From contig PKCQ01000462.1 in NCBI GenBank assembly GCA_002862265.1, forward strand, positions 1 through 6,669: a DNA stretch of 6,669 nucleotides, given 5' to 3'. Below are positions 1 to 5,976 of the stretch, piece by piece; positions within the stretch are counted from its first letter, which is position 1; every line of letters starts with the position of its first letter. The notes under the pieces were generated by a model. The model was not told where the DNA came from. It saw only the letters and a list, made by a program, of their open reading frames with translations, and did not search any database. The DNA comes from Planctomycetaceae bacterium. GTDB taxonomy: Bacteria > Planctomycetota > Planctomycetia > Pirellulales > Pirellulaceae. A program made the position numbers and the translations under genes.

Positions 1-1176
1 CCTGCAGGCGCTTGGCAATGGACACCAACCGATGATGCAGCAGACGGAACCGTTCCTGACGCACATGTTGATGACAAGTCACATGCACCGATGATGTTCA
101 CCACAGACCTAGCGCTGCGAATTGATCCTGCTTACGGAAAAATCTCGAAACGGTTCCATGACAATCCAGAACAATTCCGCTTGGCGTTTGCGAAGGCTTG
201 GTACAAGTTGACGCACCGCGACATGGGACCCGTGACGGCATTGCTCGGACCTGAAGTTGCCGAAGCTCAAGTTTGGCAAGATCCTGTTCCTGCTGCTGAG
301 CATGAATTGGTCAACGCTGCCGATATCGCATCGCTAAAGAAGACAATTCTGGCTTCCGACCTGACCGTATCGCAGCTTGTTTCGACCGCTTGGGCGTCCG
401 CATCGACTTTCCGTGGAAGTGACAAGCGTGGTGGTGCCAACGGTGCTCGAATTCGCCTCGCTCCACAGAAAGACTGGGATGCCAACCAGCCAGAGCAACT
501 CGGCAAAGTGCTCGCTGCAATGCAAAAAGTACGGGAGCAATTCAATGCTCAAAATGACAAGCACATCTCGATGGCTGACCTCATTGTGCTTGGCGGAGCT
601 GCTGGTGTCGAAGCTGCGGCGAAGCAAGCAGGTTACAACGTCGAGGTGCCGTTTACTCCGGGTCGAACAGATGCATCGCAAGAGATGACGGACGTCGATT
701 CCTTTGCCGTACTTGAGCCCAAAACCGACGGCTTCCGCAACTTCTTCGGCAAAAACCACGATCGTCCAGCGGAAGAATTGTTGGTAGATCGCGCTCAACG
801 TCTGACGCTATCAGCTCCCGAGATGACTGTCCTAGTCGGAGGACTTCGCGTTCTCGACACCACCGTGGGCTATCCCACGCTTGGACGTCTGACGGAACGC
901 CCTGGCCAGTTGAGTAATGACTTCTTCGTCAACCTGCTGGACATGACCACTCAGTGGCGAGTCTCACCCGTGTGCGAACACTTCTACGAGGGGCGCGACG
1001 CTACTGGTAAAGTCAAATGGACAGCCAGCCGCGTGGACTTGGTCTTCGGATCGAATTCCCAGCTCCGAGCCATTGCAGAGGCTTATGCAAGCAGTGACGC
1101 CAAAGAGAAGTTCGTTAATGACTTTGTTGCCGCCTGGACCAAGGTCATGCAACTCGATCGCTTTGATCTAAAGTAG
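1..1176 (+). CDS. katG: Catalase-peroxidase KatG, C-terminal part (5' end outside window)
   Basis: This is the C-terminal 391 residues of a bifunctional haem catalase-peroxidase, which removes hydrogen peroxide and has a broad peroxidase activity. The reading frame is open from base 1, ahead of the first ATG at 91, and already reads AGAWQWTPTD, matching the KatG AGAWQ stretch, so the gene starts upstream of the window. Conserved family blocks run in order: AKAWYKLTHRDMGP (about residues 64-77), VWQDPVPA, LTVSQLVSTAWASAS, FRGSDKRGGANGARIRL, VPFTPGRTDASQE, FAVLEPKTDGFRNF, LSAPEMTVLVGGLRVL, NDFFVNLLDM and SRVDLVFGSNSQLRA, ending in DRFDLK at a TAG. The arginine in HRDMGP probably corresponds to the mobile arginine important for catalase activity in this family. 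The haem ligands and the Met-Tyr-Trp adduct lie in the missing N-terminal half. No frameshift or internal stop is seen. It converges on mntR with a shared terminator. Confidence 0.96.
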   Translation, partial: PAGAWQWTPTDDAADGTVPDAHVDDKSHAPMMFTTDLALRIDPAYGKISKRFHDNPEQFRLAFAKAWYKLTHRDMGPVTALLGPEVAEAQVWQDPVPAAEHELVNAADIASLKKTILASDLTVSQLVSTAWASASTFRGSDKRGGANGARIRLAPQKDWDANQPEQLGKVLAAMQKVREQFNAQNDKHISMADLIVLGGAAGVEAAAKQAGYNVEVPFTPGRTDASQEMTDVDSFAVLEPKTDGFRNFFGKNHDRPAEELLVDRAQRLTLSAPEMTVLVGGLRVLDTTVGYPTLGRLTERPGQLSNDFFVNLLDMTTQWRVSPVCEHFYEGRDATGKVKWTASRVDLVFGSNSQLRAIAEAYASSDAKEKFVNDFVAAWTKVMQLDRFDLK

Positions 1177-1205
1177 GCTAAAAAACGAGAGATTTCTGAA
1201 AAATC

Positions 1206-1241
1206 AAAACTCGCTTCGAGGATTTTCTCGGAGCGAGTTTT
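1206..1241. terminator. Bidirectional intrinsic terminator between katG and mntR
   Basis: The arms AAAACTCGCTTCGAG and CTCGGAGCGAGTTTT pair around the loop GATTTT, with one U-G wobble. On the plus strand the stem is followed by TTTTCTTT and on the minus strand by TTTTGATTTTT, so the hairpin has a U tract in both directions. It lies 29 bases after the katG stop and 14 bases after the mntR stop, the expected place for a terminator shared by convergent genes. Confidence 0.85.
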
Positions 1242-1255
1242 CTTTGGTCGCTTAC

Positions 1256-1672
1256 TTAACCCTCTTCCTTTTCCATGAAGTCTTGCATGGCTTTGAGAGT
1301 TTCTTGACTGACATGATGCTCGAGGCCTTCGCTATCAGTTTGTGCCGTTTTCTCGCTGACACCCAACGCGAGAAGAAACTGGTACACGATCTCGTGTCGC
1401 GCTTTCGCTGCCTTGGCCACCCGCTGCCCCTTGGAGGTGAGCGCAATTGGACCGTAAGGCTCTGTAGTGGCATAACCGTCTCGGACTAGCCGACCGATCG
1501 CCTTGCTGACGGTGACATGGCTGACACCGAAGTGCCGAGATAAATCCACGGCGCGGCACAGGCCACTGCTTTCAGCAATCTCAGCAATTGCCTCCACGTA
1601 GTCTTCCGCGAGTTCCGTTGCGTGATCTGAACGGATTCTAGAGTGAGTTCCAGAAGCACCAGAGCTGCTCAA
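1256..1672 (-). CDS. mntR: Manganese-responsive transcriptional regulator MntR (DtxR/MntR family)
   Basis: This 138-residue protein is a DtxR/MntR-family metalloregulator that, in characterised relatives, binds operator dyads when loaded with Mn(II) and controls manganese uptake or efflux genes. A winged helix-turn-helix covers about residues 25-85, with a recognition-helix region SHVTVSKAIGRLVRDG. The metal-binding positions of MntR are all present: D24 and E27 in EDYVEAI, H93 in ARHEIV, and E115, E118 and H119 in SEGLEHHVS. Layout and wording resemble the Escherichia coli type of MntR (VSxxTVxK, LLALGVS, EGLEHHVS.ETL). The length fits MntR, which lacks the SH3-like third domain of DtxR/IdeR. 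The start is a TTG at 1672; an in-frame stop 15 to 17 bases upstream rules out extension, and AGAAGGA lies about 10 bases before it. No manganese transporter gene is in the window, so its targets are not visible. Confidence 0.9.
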   Translation of the reverse strand: MSSSGASGTHSRIRSDHATELAEDYVEAIAEIAESSGLCRAVDLSRHFGVSHVTVSKAIGRLVRDGYATTEPYGPIALTSKGQRVAKAAKARHEIVYQFLLALGVSEKTAQTDSEGLEHHVSQETLKAMQDFMEKEEG

Positions 1673-1711
1673 GGGACCTGATTCCTTCTAAGTAATTCTT
1701 CCGTCTTTCCC

Positions 1712-1740
1712 ATCATAGCGACACGTTCTCGAATTGTCGC
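1712..1740 (-). promoter_or_regulatory. Candidate sigma70-type promoter for mntR
   Basis: Reading the minus strand, GCGACA (1735-1740, 4 of 6 to the -35 consensus) is separated by exactly 17 bases from TATGAT (1712-1717, 5 of 6 to the -10 consensus). Transcription would start near 1705, leaving a leader of about 33 bases before the TTG start. This is a consensus match only, with no experimental support. Confidence 0.45.
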
Positions 1741-1741
1741 T
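1717..1741. promoter_or_regulatory. Perfect 7-bp dyad over the mntR promoter, candidate operator
   Basis: AGCGACA (1717-1723) and TGTCGCT (1735-1741) are perfect inverted repeats separated by 11 bases. They occupy the region between and including the candidate -35 and -10 elements of mntR, where a bound dimer would block initiation. The arm sequence does not match the other dyads in the gap, so the binding protein cannot be named; autoregulation by MntR is one possibility. Confidence 0.35.
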
Positions 1742-1745
1742 CCGG

Positions 1746-1801
1746 CCGTTTGCCTTCCCTCTTTTGAGGGCTCAAGTCTCCCAAGGCGGACGCACAAACG
1801 G
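1746..1801. other. Long interrupted fold-back in the mntR / DUF1559 gap
   Basis: Nested inverted repeats lie within 56 bases: CCGTTTG (1746-1752) with CAAACGG (1795-1801), CCTT (1753-1756) with AAGG (1783-1786), and CCCTC (1757-1761) with GAGGG (1766-1770) around a TTTT loop. The 3' side carries two unpaired inserts. An alternative plus-strand RNA pairing, GTTTGCCTT with AAGGCGGAC, uses two G-U wobbles. There is no U tract on either side, so it is not a standard terminator. It matches no riboswitch class that I recognise. It could be a structured leader, a small RNA or a DNA-level element. Confidence 0.4.
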
Positions 1802-1827
1802 TTACTCCTAACTACGAGAAAAAGGCC

Positions 1828-1855
1828 TTCACCGAAGTGTAGCCGATGCTACAAT
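1828..1855 (+). promoter_or_regulatory. Candidate promoter for the DUF1559 gene
   Basis: TTCACC (1828-1833, 4 of 6 to the -35 consensus) lies 16 bases before TACAAT (1850-1855, 5 of 6 to the -10 consensus). Initiation would fall near 1862, giving a leader of roughly 60 bases. The -10 element overlaps the right arm of the first TAGC-N4-GCTA dyad, which would make the site repressible. Confidence 0.35.
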
Positions 1856-1876
1856 TTTAAGGTACAGCCGAGGCTA
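1838..1876. promoter_or_regulatory. Tandem operator-like dyads, TAGC-N4-GCTA type, possible MntR boxes
   Basis: The first copy is TGTAGC-CGAT-GCTACA (1838-1853), a perfect 6-bp dyad with a 4-base centre. The second is CAGC-CGAG-GCTA (1865-1876), an imperfect copy. Their centres are 25 bases apart and 14 of 19 aligned bases are identical. The layout TAGC-N4-GCTA equals the core of the known E. coli MntR box, and an E. coli-like MntR is encoded next door. The copies flank the likely transcription start of the DUF1559 gene. Binding by MntR is an inference. Confidence 0.45.
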
Positions 1877-1924
1877 AATTTCAAAGCTCGGGACAATATC
1901 CGATTTGAAGCATCGAAATTCCGA

Positions 1925-3001
1925 ATGAATAACCGTACGCAGAATGGTTTCACATTGGTGGAACTGCTTGTCGTGATAGCCATTATCGGCATCCTTGTCG
2001 GACTCTTGTTGCCGGCTGTGCAGGCTGCTCGAGAATCTGCCAGACGCATGCAGTGCAGCAACAATCTCAAGCAACTAGGGCTTGCGATTCACAGTTACTC
2101 ATCGGCGCACCGAGTTTTTCCATCTGGCTATGTGAGTTACGCAACGAGTACTGGTGCGGCCCCACCTGGGGCGAATATCGATCCAGTCACCTGGGATGCT
2201 GCTCCAGGCTGGGGCTGGGCAGCTTTGATCCTGCCACAGATCGAGCAGAGCACGATTTCCAATGGGCTGAACTTTGAGCGTGCGATCTGGAATCCAGTCA
2301 ATGCAAAGCTGGTGCAAGCACAGCTCTCCGTCTTCCAATGCCCCTCGGTCAGTGGCGATCAGGAGCCTTTCGAAGTGTTAGACGAATCAGGCAGCCCGCT
2401 GCAGATCGGCGGCCGCACGATCACACTCGGACGCAGCAATTATGTCGCAAGCCACGGGCAGGAGTCTTGCTGGGGCGAGTGTGGCTCTTCTACGACAGGT
2501 GTCGTCTTTACCAATATCTACACCAGCGAAACAAAAACCGTGAGGATAGATGGTGATGCGAGTCGCGTGGCCGACGGTCCATTTTACCGCAATTCGAAGG
2601 TTCGGTTTCGCGATGTAACGGACGGAACAACCAACACCATTTTTCTGGGCGAACACTCATCGCGGCTGAGTGAAAAGACTTGGGTTGGCGTCGTACCTGG
2701 TGCCTTCACGCATCCACGGTTTCGCACTCCGGAGAACGGTCCCGACGCCGCTGCCACTTTGACTCTGGTGCACGCTGGACCCTCTGGCGGAGAACTCGAT
2801 ATTACAGGTGCGCCGATCATTCATCCTGTCAACTTTCCGACCTACCACGTCGGACAAATGTTTTCTGAACACCCAGGTGGTGGTCAGGTTTGCTTTGGCG
2901 ACGGAAGCGTGCGTTTCATCGCGGAGACCGTCGATCTGTACATCTGGGCCGAGCTTTGCAGTATGGGCGAAGGTGAGGTCGTTAGTCACGAAGACTTTTA
3001 A
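1925..3001 (+). CDS. DUF1559 family prepilin-like protein
   Basis: This 358-residue protein has a type IV prepilin/pseudopilin N-terminus followed by a DUF1559 body. A short basic leader ends in G8, the predicted prepilin peptidase cleavage and methylation site, followed by FTLVELLVVIAIIGILVG with the conserved glutamate at mature position 5. The hydrophobic helix spans about residues 10-32. The block PAVQAARESARRMQCSNNLKQLGLA is characteristic of the planctomycete family. Near the C-terminus H316, then FGDGSVRFI with D326 and G327, gives the H-x9-DG signature. Members are presumed to be membrane-anchored by the uncleaved helix and may form pseudopilus-like or envelope structures; no precise function is established. 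The ATG at 1925 is chosen because it places the prepilin leader correctly, although the Shine-Dalgarno site is weak. A small membrane protein follows 40 bases downstream. Confidence 0.93.
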   Translation: MNNRTQNGFTLVELLVVIAIIGILVGLLLPAVQAARESARRMQCSNNLKQLGLAIHSYSSAHRVFPSGYVSYATSTGAAPPGANIDPVTWDAAPGWGWAALILPQIEQSTISNGLNFERAIWNPVNAKLVQAQLSVFQCPSVSGDQEPFEVLDESGSPLQIGGRTITLGRSNYVASHGQESCWGECGSSTTGVVFTNIYTSETKTVRIDGDASRVADGPFYRNSKVRFRDVTDGTTNTIFLGEHSSRLSEKTWVGVVPGAFTHPRFRTPENGPDAAATLTLVHAGPSGGELDITGAPIIHPVNFPTYHVGQMFSEHPGGGQVCFGDGSVRFIAETVDLYIWAELCSMGEGEVVSHEDF

Positions 3002-3041
3002 TTCGTTTCATTAACGGACAACAAGAAGCGCCAAGTTGCAA

Positions 3042-3371
3042 ATGAATCGCCAGCAGATCATCGCTATTTTTATCCTGGTATCAGTTGCTGCCGCTGGAAT
3101 CTATTTCTGGCTTGGTCGTGGCTATGGCGAGCTAAGTCTGCAAGGCTACGCGTATTCCAAGGCATTGTTCTTGGCTTGCAATCAAAAAGACTCAGAGAAG
3201 CTTGAGCAGATTTCTGAGATGATCGAGCAGGATGCCGCATCCGGCCAACTTCAATCGCAGGAAGTGAAATGGCTGCAATCGATCATTGAGCTCGGGCTGA
3301 ACGAAAGTTGGACAGAAGCCAACCGCCGAGTGAGGAAGTTGATGAACGACCAGGTCCAGGAAGTGCCCTGA
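3042..3371 (+). CDS. Small single-pass membrane protein, DUF1559-linked, function unknown
   Basis: A 109-residue protein that I cannot assign to a named family. Residues 5-23 (IIAIFILVSVAAAGIYFWL) form an N-terminal membrane anchor or uncleaved signal; the rest is a charged, mostly helical domain of about 85 residues rich in Glu, Gln and Lys, ending in DQVQEVP. The topology suggests a soluble domain outside the cytoplasmic membrane. It starts 40 bases after the DUF1559 stop with no terminator between, so the two are probably co-transcribed; small partners after DUF1559 genes are common in Planctomycetes as I recall them. The ATG at 3042 is preferred; a TTG at 3036 in the same frame would add two residues and sits better behind the weak AAGAAG at 3022-3027. 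The stop is a UGA followed by C and preceded by CCC (see findings). Confidence 0.75.
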   Translation: MNRQQIIAIFILVSVAAAGIYFWLGRGYGELSLQGYAYSKALFLACNQKDSEKLEQISEMIEQDAASGQLQSQEVKWLQSIIELGLNESWTEANRRVRKLMNDQVQEVP

Positions 3372-3583
3372 CGAGACGTGTAAACGCCTAAGCGCGTCCC
3401 GGAAAATCTTCTGGGTATTTATCGTAACGCTCTGGGCAACAATCTCTATAAGCCTTGGTACGGCGTACGTTCTTGCTACCAAGCTCCAGCGTCAACTTAC
3501 GAGAAAAAACTCTCTTCTCTGGCCAATTCGACGTTGGGCCAAACGAGGAGTATCACAAACACTACCAAAACCAGGATTTCCTC

Positions 3584-4561
3584 ATGGCTTTGCGTTCCCT
3601 TCGATTTCCTTCCATCTGTTTTCTCGCCCTGGGCTTGCTGAACGTCAGCTTGTTGCCCAATGGACTTCGAGCCGCTAATGCTCCCATAGTCACAGCCGAC
3701 GAAACTCCGGTATACGTCGCCAAAGTCAATTTTGACGAATTCCGCAAAACAACCATTGGTGAGAAGCTCATGTCACTTGTCGAAGCGATGGCGAAGGAGG
3801 AGCTAGGTGGAGAGGGAGATGCAGTCCAGAAGATCACCGAAGGATTGGGTTTCAACCCCATGGAGGAGCTGCAATCCGTAACCGTTATGGCGGATTCCCG
3901 CTATTTGCCCGACGAGAGTCTCAAAGTCGTGGTTGGCTTAGGAAAAACGACAGGCAATCTGGAAGGGTTGGCACTAACTCTTCCCGGCTACGATTCGGAA
4001 GAAATCGGAGAGCACACGATCCATTCTGCCTACCTCGATGGTCAGCGAGCTTTTGCTACCATCCGAGAATCAGGCGGCAATAAGCAGGTTGTGGCGGCCA
4101 TGAGTCGATCGAATTTGATGGATCTACTTGATGACAAAGGAGGAAAAGCACCAGCTCTACCAAATGGTGAATCGACGCTTTTGCAGATCCATGCGTCGGA
4201 TCTACCTCCACAGCTCAAGGAAGAGTTTGGCGAAAACCAGCCGCTTAATACGGCCATAAAGCTCATTTCTAGCTTCATGGTAGTTGTGACTGCGGACGAC
4301 GATTCATTTGGCGTAACCGTTCGACTCAATGCCACTTCGGAGAAAAAAGCTGATCAGATCAAGCAACTCGCCCAAGGTGCACGTGCATTGTTGAGTCTTA
4401 TGGAAGATGAACTGAAGCAAGACAAAGACTTCATGGCAGTTAAGAGTATCTTAGATGAGGTAAAATTCGGGCACGAAGGCAAGACCTTCTCTGCGAGCGT
4501 CGATGTCCCCGAGCAATTCATCATGAAGTTTCTAAAGGAAGAGGCTGGCCTACCGCTGTGA
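3584..4561 (+). CDS. Exported protein of unknown function, upstream of an ECF sigma gene
   Basis: A 325-residue protein with a Sec-type signal peptide: basic MALRSLR, hydrophobic core ICFLALGLLNVSLL, and likely cleavage after GLRA or AANA near residue 30. The mature part is soluble with no later membrane segment. It has an alternating strand/helix character: TPVYVAKVNFDEF at the start of the mature region, a lysine/glutamate-rich helix, LKVVVGLG, a middle segment FATIRES...QVVAAMSRSNLMDLL, SSFMVVVTADDDSFGVTVRLNA and a C-terminal KTFSASVDVPEQFIMKFL. I do not recognise a catalytic motif; it faintly resembles large secreted planctomycete proteins of the DUF3352 type. The ATG at 3584 is chosen over an upstream TTG at 3455 because AGGA lies 7 bases before it and it begins the signal peptide directly. 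It overlaps the sigma gene by 4 bases, so a role linked to that signalling system is likely but unproven. Confidence 0.8.
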   Translation: MALRSLRFPSICFLALGLLNVSLLPNGLRAANAPIVTADETPVYVAKVNFDEFRKTTIGEKLMSLVEAMAKEELGGEGDAVQKITEGLGFNPMEELQSVTVMADSRYLPDESLKVVVGLGKTTGNLEGLALTLPGYDSEEIGEHTIHSAYLDGQRAFATIRESGGNKQVVAAMSRSNLMDLLDDKGGKAPALPNGESTLLQIHASDLPPQLKEEFGENQPLNTAIKLISSFMVVVTADDDSFGVTVRLNATSEKKADQIKQLAQGARALLSLMEDELKQDKDFMAVKSILDEVKFGHEGKTFSASVDVPEQFIMKFLKEEAGLPL

Positions 4562-5205
4562 GTCATTCGATCGCAAGATCTGCGCTGCATCCATCTGTTT
4601 CTAGTTCAAACTCGAATGTGAATGCAGCCTCGCCAGATAGCGAAACGCTCGTCGACTCTGTGCAAGAGCTGGCTGTGCGGACCAAATCAGGCGACGAAAG
4701 AGCTTTTGCCGAGCTCTATCGTCGCCTCGTTCCGCGTATGCGCTCCTTTTTAAGTGGCAGAACCGATTTGCGAAGTGCCGATGTCGAAGAGGTAATTCAA
4801 GAGTCTTTTCTCAAGGCCTGGCGCAACATCGAAAGATTCGATGAGGCCTTTCAATTCTCAACTTGGATCTACACTATCGCCATCCGCACGGCGAAGGACT
4901 TTCATCGCAAGCGAGCGCGTAGCCGGCGGCTGTTCAATAAGTTGGCTGAGGAGTCTCTGGACATTAGCCCTGATGTGAAATCCTGCTCGGTCGAGGTCCG
5001 AGAGAGCTCTGATAACGTGTGGAGCATCGCTCGAGAAATGCTATCAAAAGACCAATACTCGGCGATGTGGCTTCGCTATTCGGAAGAACTCTCCGTCAAA
5101 GAGATAGCCCAGGTCCTAAAGAAAACAAGTGTCGGCGTGCGAGTCTCCTTGCACCGAGCTCGCGCCAGCTTGCAGAAAGCAATGCAAGAGAAAGGCCTTC
5201 ATTAA
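4558..5205 (+). CDS. RNA polymerase sigma factor, ECF (sigma-70) family
   Basis: A 215-residue extracytoplasmic-function sigma factor that would direct core RNA polymerase to a small regulon. Region 2 covers about residues 43-120, with ERAFAELYRRLVPRM, the core-binding motif DVEEVIQESFLKAWRNIERFD and the -10-recognising stretch FSTWIYTIAIRTAKDFHRKRAR. Region 4 covers about 154-208, with the helix-turn-helix LSVKEIAQVLKKTSVGVRVSLHRARASL that reads the -35 element. A linker of roughly 30 residues joins them. The serine-rich first 35 residues are an unusual extension for the family. The start is the GTG at 4558, which overlaps the previous stop as GTGA and implies translational coupling; AGGAAGAGG lies about 13 bases upstream. 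The next gene overlaps its stop by one base and encodes a candidate anti-sigma factor. Confidence 0.93.
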   Translation: MSHSIARSALHPSVSSSNSNVNAASPDSETLVDSVQELAVRTKSGDERAFAELYRRLVPRMRSFLSGRTDLRSADVEEVIQESFLKAWRNIERFDEAFQFSTWIYTIAIRTAKDFHRKRARSRRLFNKLAEESLDISPDVKSCSVEVRESSDNVWSIAREMLSKDQYSAMWLRYSEELSVKEIAQVLKKTSVGVRVSLHRARASLQKAMQEKGLH

Positions 5206-5906
5206 TGATTGCGTTCATAAAACGATTGCTGGCAAAGTGGCACTTGAACCGAACCGAAGACACGAGCTGCGAACTACCAAATTGGGTGCAGCAGTTGCTT
5301 GAATCAGACCGAGAGCTCGCGGAATACCAAACTGGTCTTCAGACGCTTCGAAAAGAACTAGTGCAGGCTCGGGCTGAGTGGAGCGACCAGAATTTCCCTG
5401 CTTCGGTGGAGATTTCTGCCTACGAGATCGCGGAGACAGAAGGGCGATTCATCGAACTCTTGAACCAAGATTCCATGGAAACCAAGCCTGCCGCAAATTC
5501 TCGATTTTGGAATACGGCAGCTTGCCTTACCGCTGCAGCTAGCATCGCAATAATCATCATTGCCTTGCAGAATATGCCCGGCTCAGGTGGCGGGGCTATC
5601 ACCAAACCGTCTGGCCAAGATGGCGTTGTGGAGACGGATGAGATTGACATAAAACCCTTGCTTGCGACGGCGAATGCTAGCAGTCAAGTTGCGATGAGTA
5701 TTTCCGATGGTACGAATCGGTGGTTTAACAAATTGACCTCGCGCGTCGCGCCGGCAAGCCAAGAAACAGTCGATGCGCCTGAGGCCTTGATGTCGCTTAC
5801 TCGCGAAAACTTGCGAGACTCCGACGGCAGAATGCGAACTGCAATTCGCAGCTTCGCCACAACTCTGACCACTAGCGTCACGGGTCTAAGCATCTCCTCC
5901 AACTAA
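5205..5906 (+). CDS. Single-pass membrane protein, candidate anti-sigma factor
   Basis: A 233-residue protein. Residues 1-100 are a charged, predicted helical cytoplasmic domain (WVQQLLESDRELAEYQTGLQTLRKEL and EISAYEIAETEGRFIELL). Residues 102-122 (WNTAACLTAAASIAIIIIALQ) form one membrane helix. Residues 123-233 are an outside domain, Gly/Ser/Thr-rich and including NRWFNKLTSRVAP. N-in topology with a single helix directly after an ECF sigma gene is the usual arrangement of a membrane anti-sigma factor. The zinc-binding H-x3-C-x2-C motif of ZAS-type anti-sigmas is absent, and I see no close family match, so the function rests on context. The start is the ATG at 5205 inside TAATG, giving a one-base overlap with the sigma stop, with AAGG 9 bases upstream. 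A frame extension back to 5019 lies inside the sigma gene and was rejected. Confidence 0.72.
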   Translation: MIAFIKRLLAKWHLNRTEDTSCELPNWVQQLLESDRELAEYQTGLQTLRKELVQARAEWSDQNFPASVEISAYEIAETEGRFIELLNQDSMETKPAANSRFWNTAACLTAAASIAIIIIALQNMPGSGGGAITKPSGQDGVVETDEIDIKPLLATANASSQVAMSISDGTNRWFNKLTSRVAPASQETVDAPEALMSLTRENLRDSDGRMRTAIRSFATTLTTSVTGLSISSN

Positions 5907-5976
5907 CGTAGCGGGCATCTTTCTGCGTGTTGGGATTTGCCCCCCGATACCTTCTTTAGATTCCTACTCCGCAGTG

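Noticed and set aside
1244..1489. Plus-strand reading frame across mntR
   Set aside because: It is antisense to a gene with all MntR metal ligands and has no recognisable protein content of its own.
3374..3398. GACG...CGTC inverted repeat after the small membrane protein as a terminator
   Set aside because: Only four clean pairs with a wide loop and no U tract; too weak to annotate.
3455..3583. N-terminal extension of the exported protein from a TTG at 3455
   Set aside because: It would bury the signal peptide 43 residues inside the protein. The ATG at 3584 has AGGA seven bases upstream and begins the signal peptide directly.
5019..5204. Extension of the membrane protein frame back into the sigma gene
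   Set aside because: The extra 62 residues are an out-of-frame reading of sigma region 4. The ATG at 5205 in TAATG has a good ribosome-binding site.
5913..5942. GGGCA...TGCCC as a terminator after the membrane protein gene
   Set aside because: Only five base pairs around a 20-base loop, with no proper U tract. Nothing convincing is seen in the 70-base convergent gap 5907-5976.
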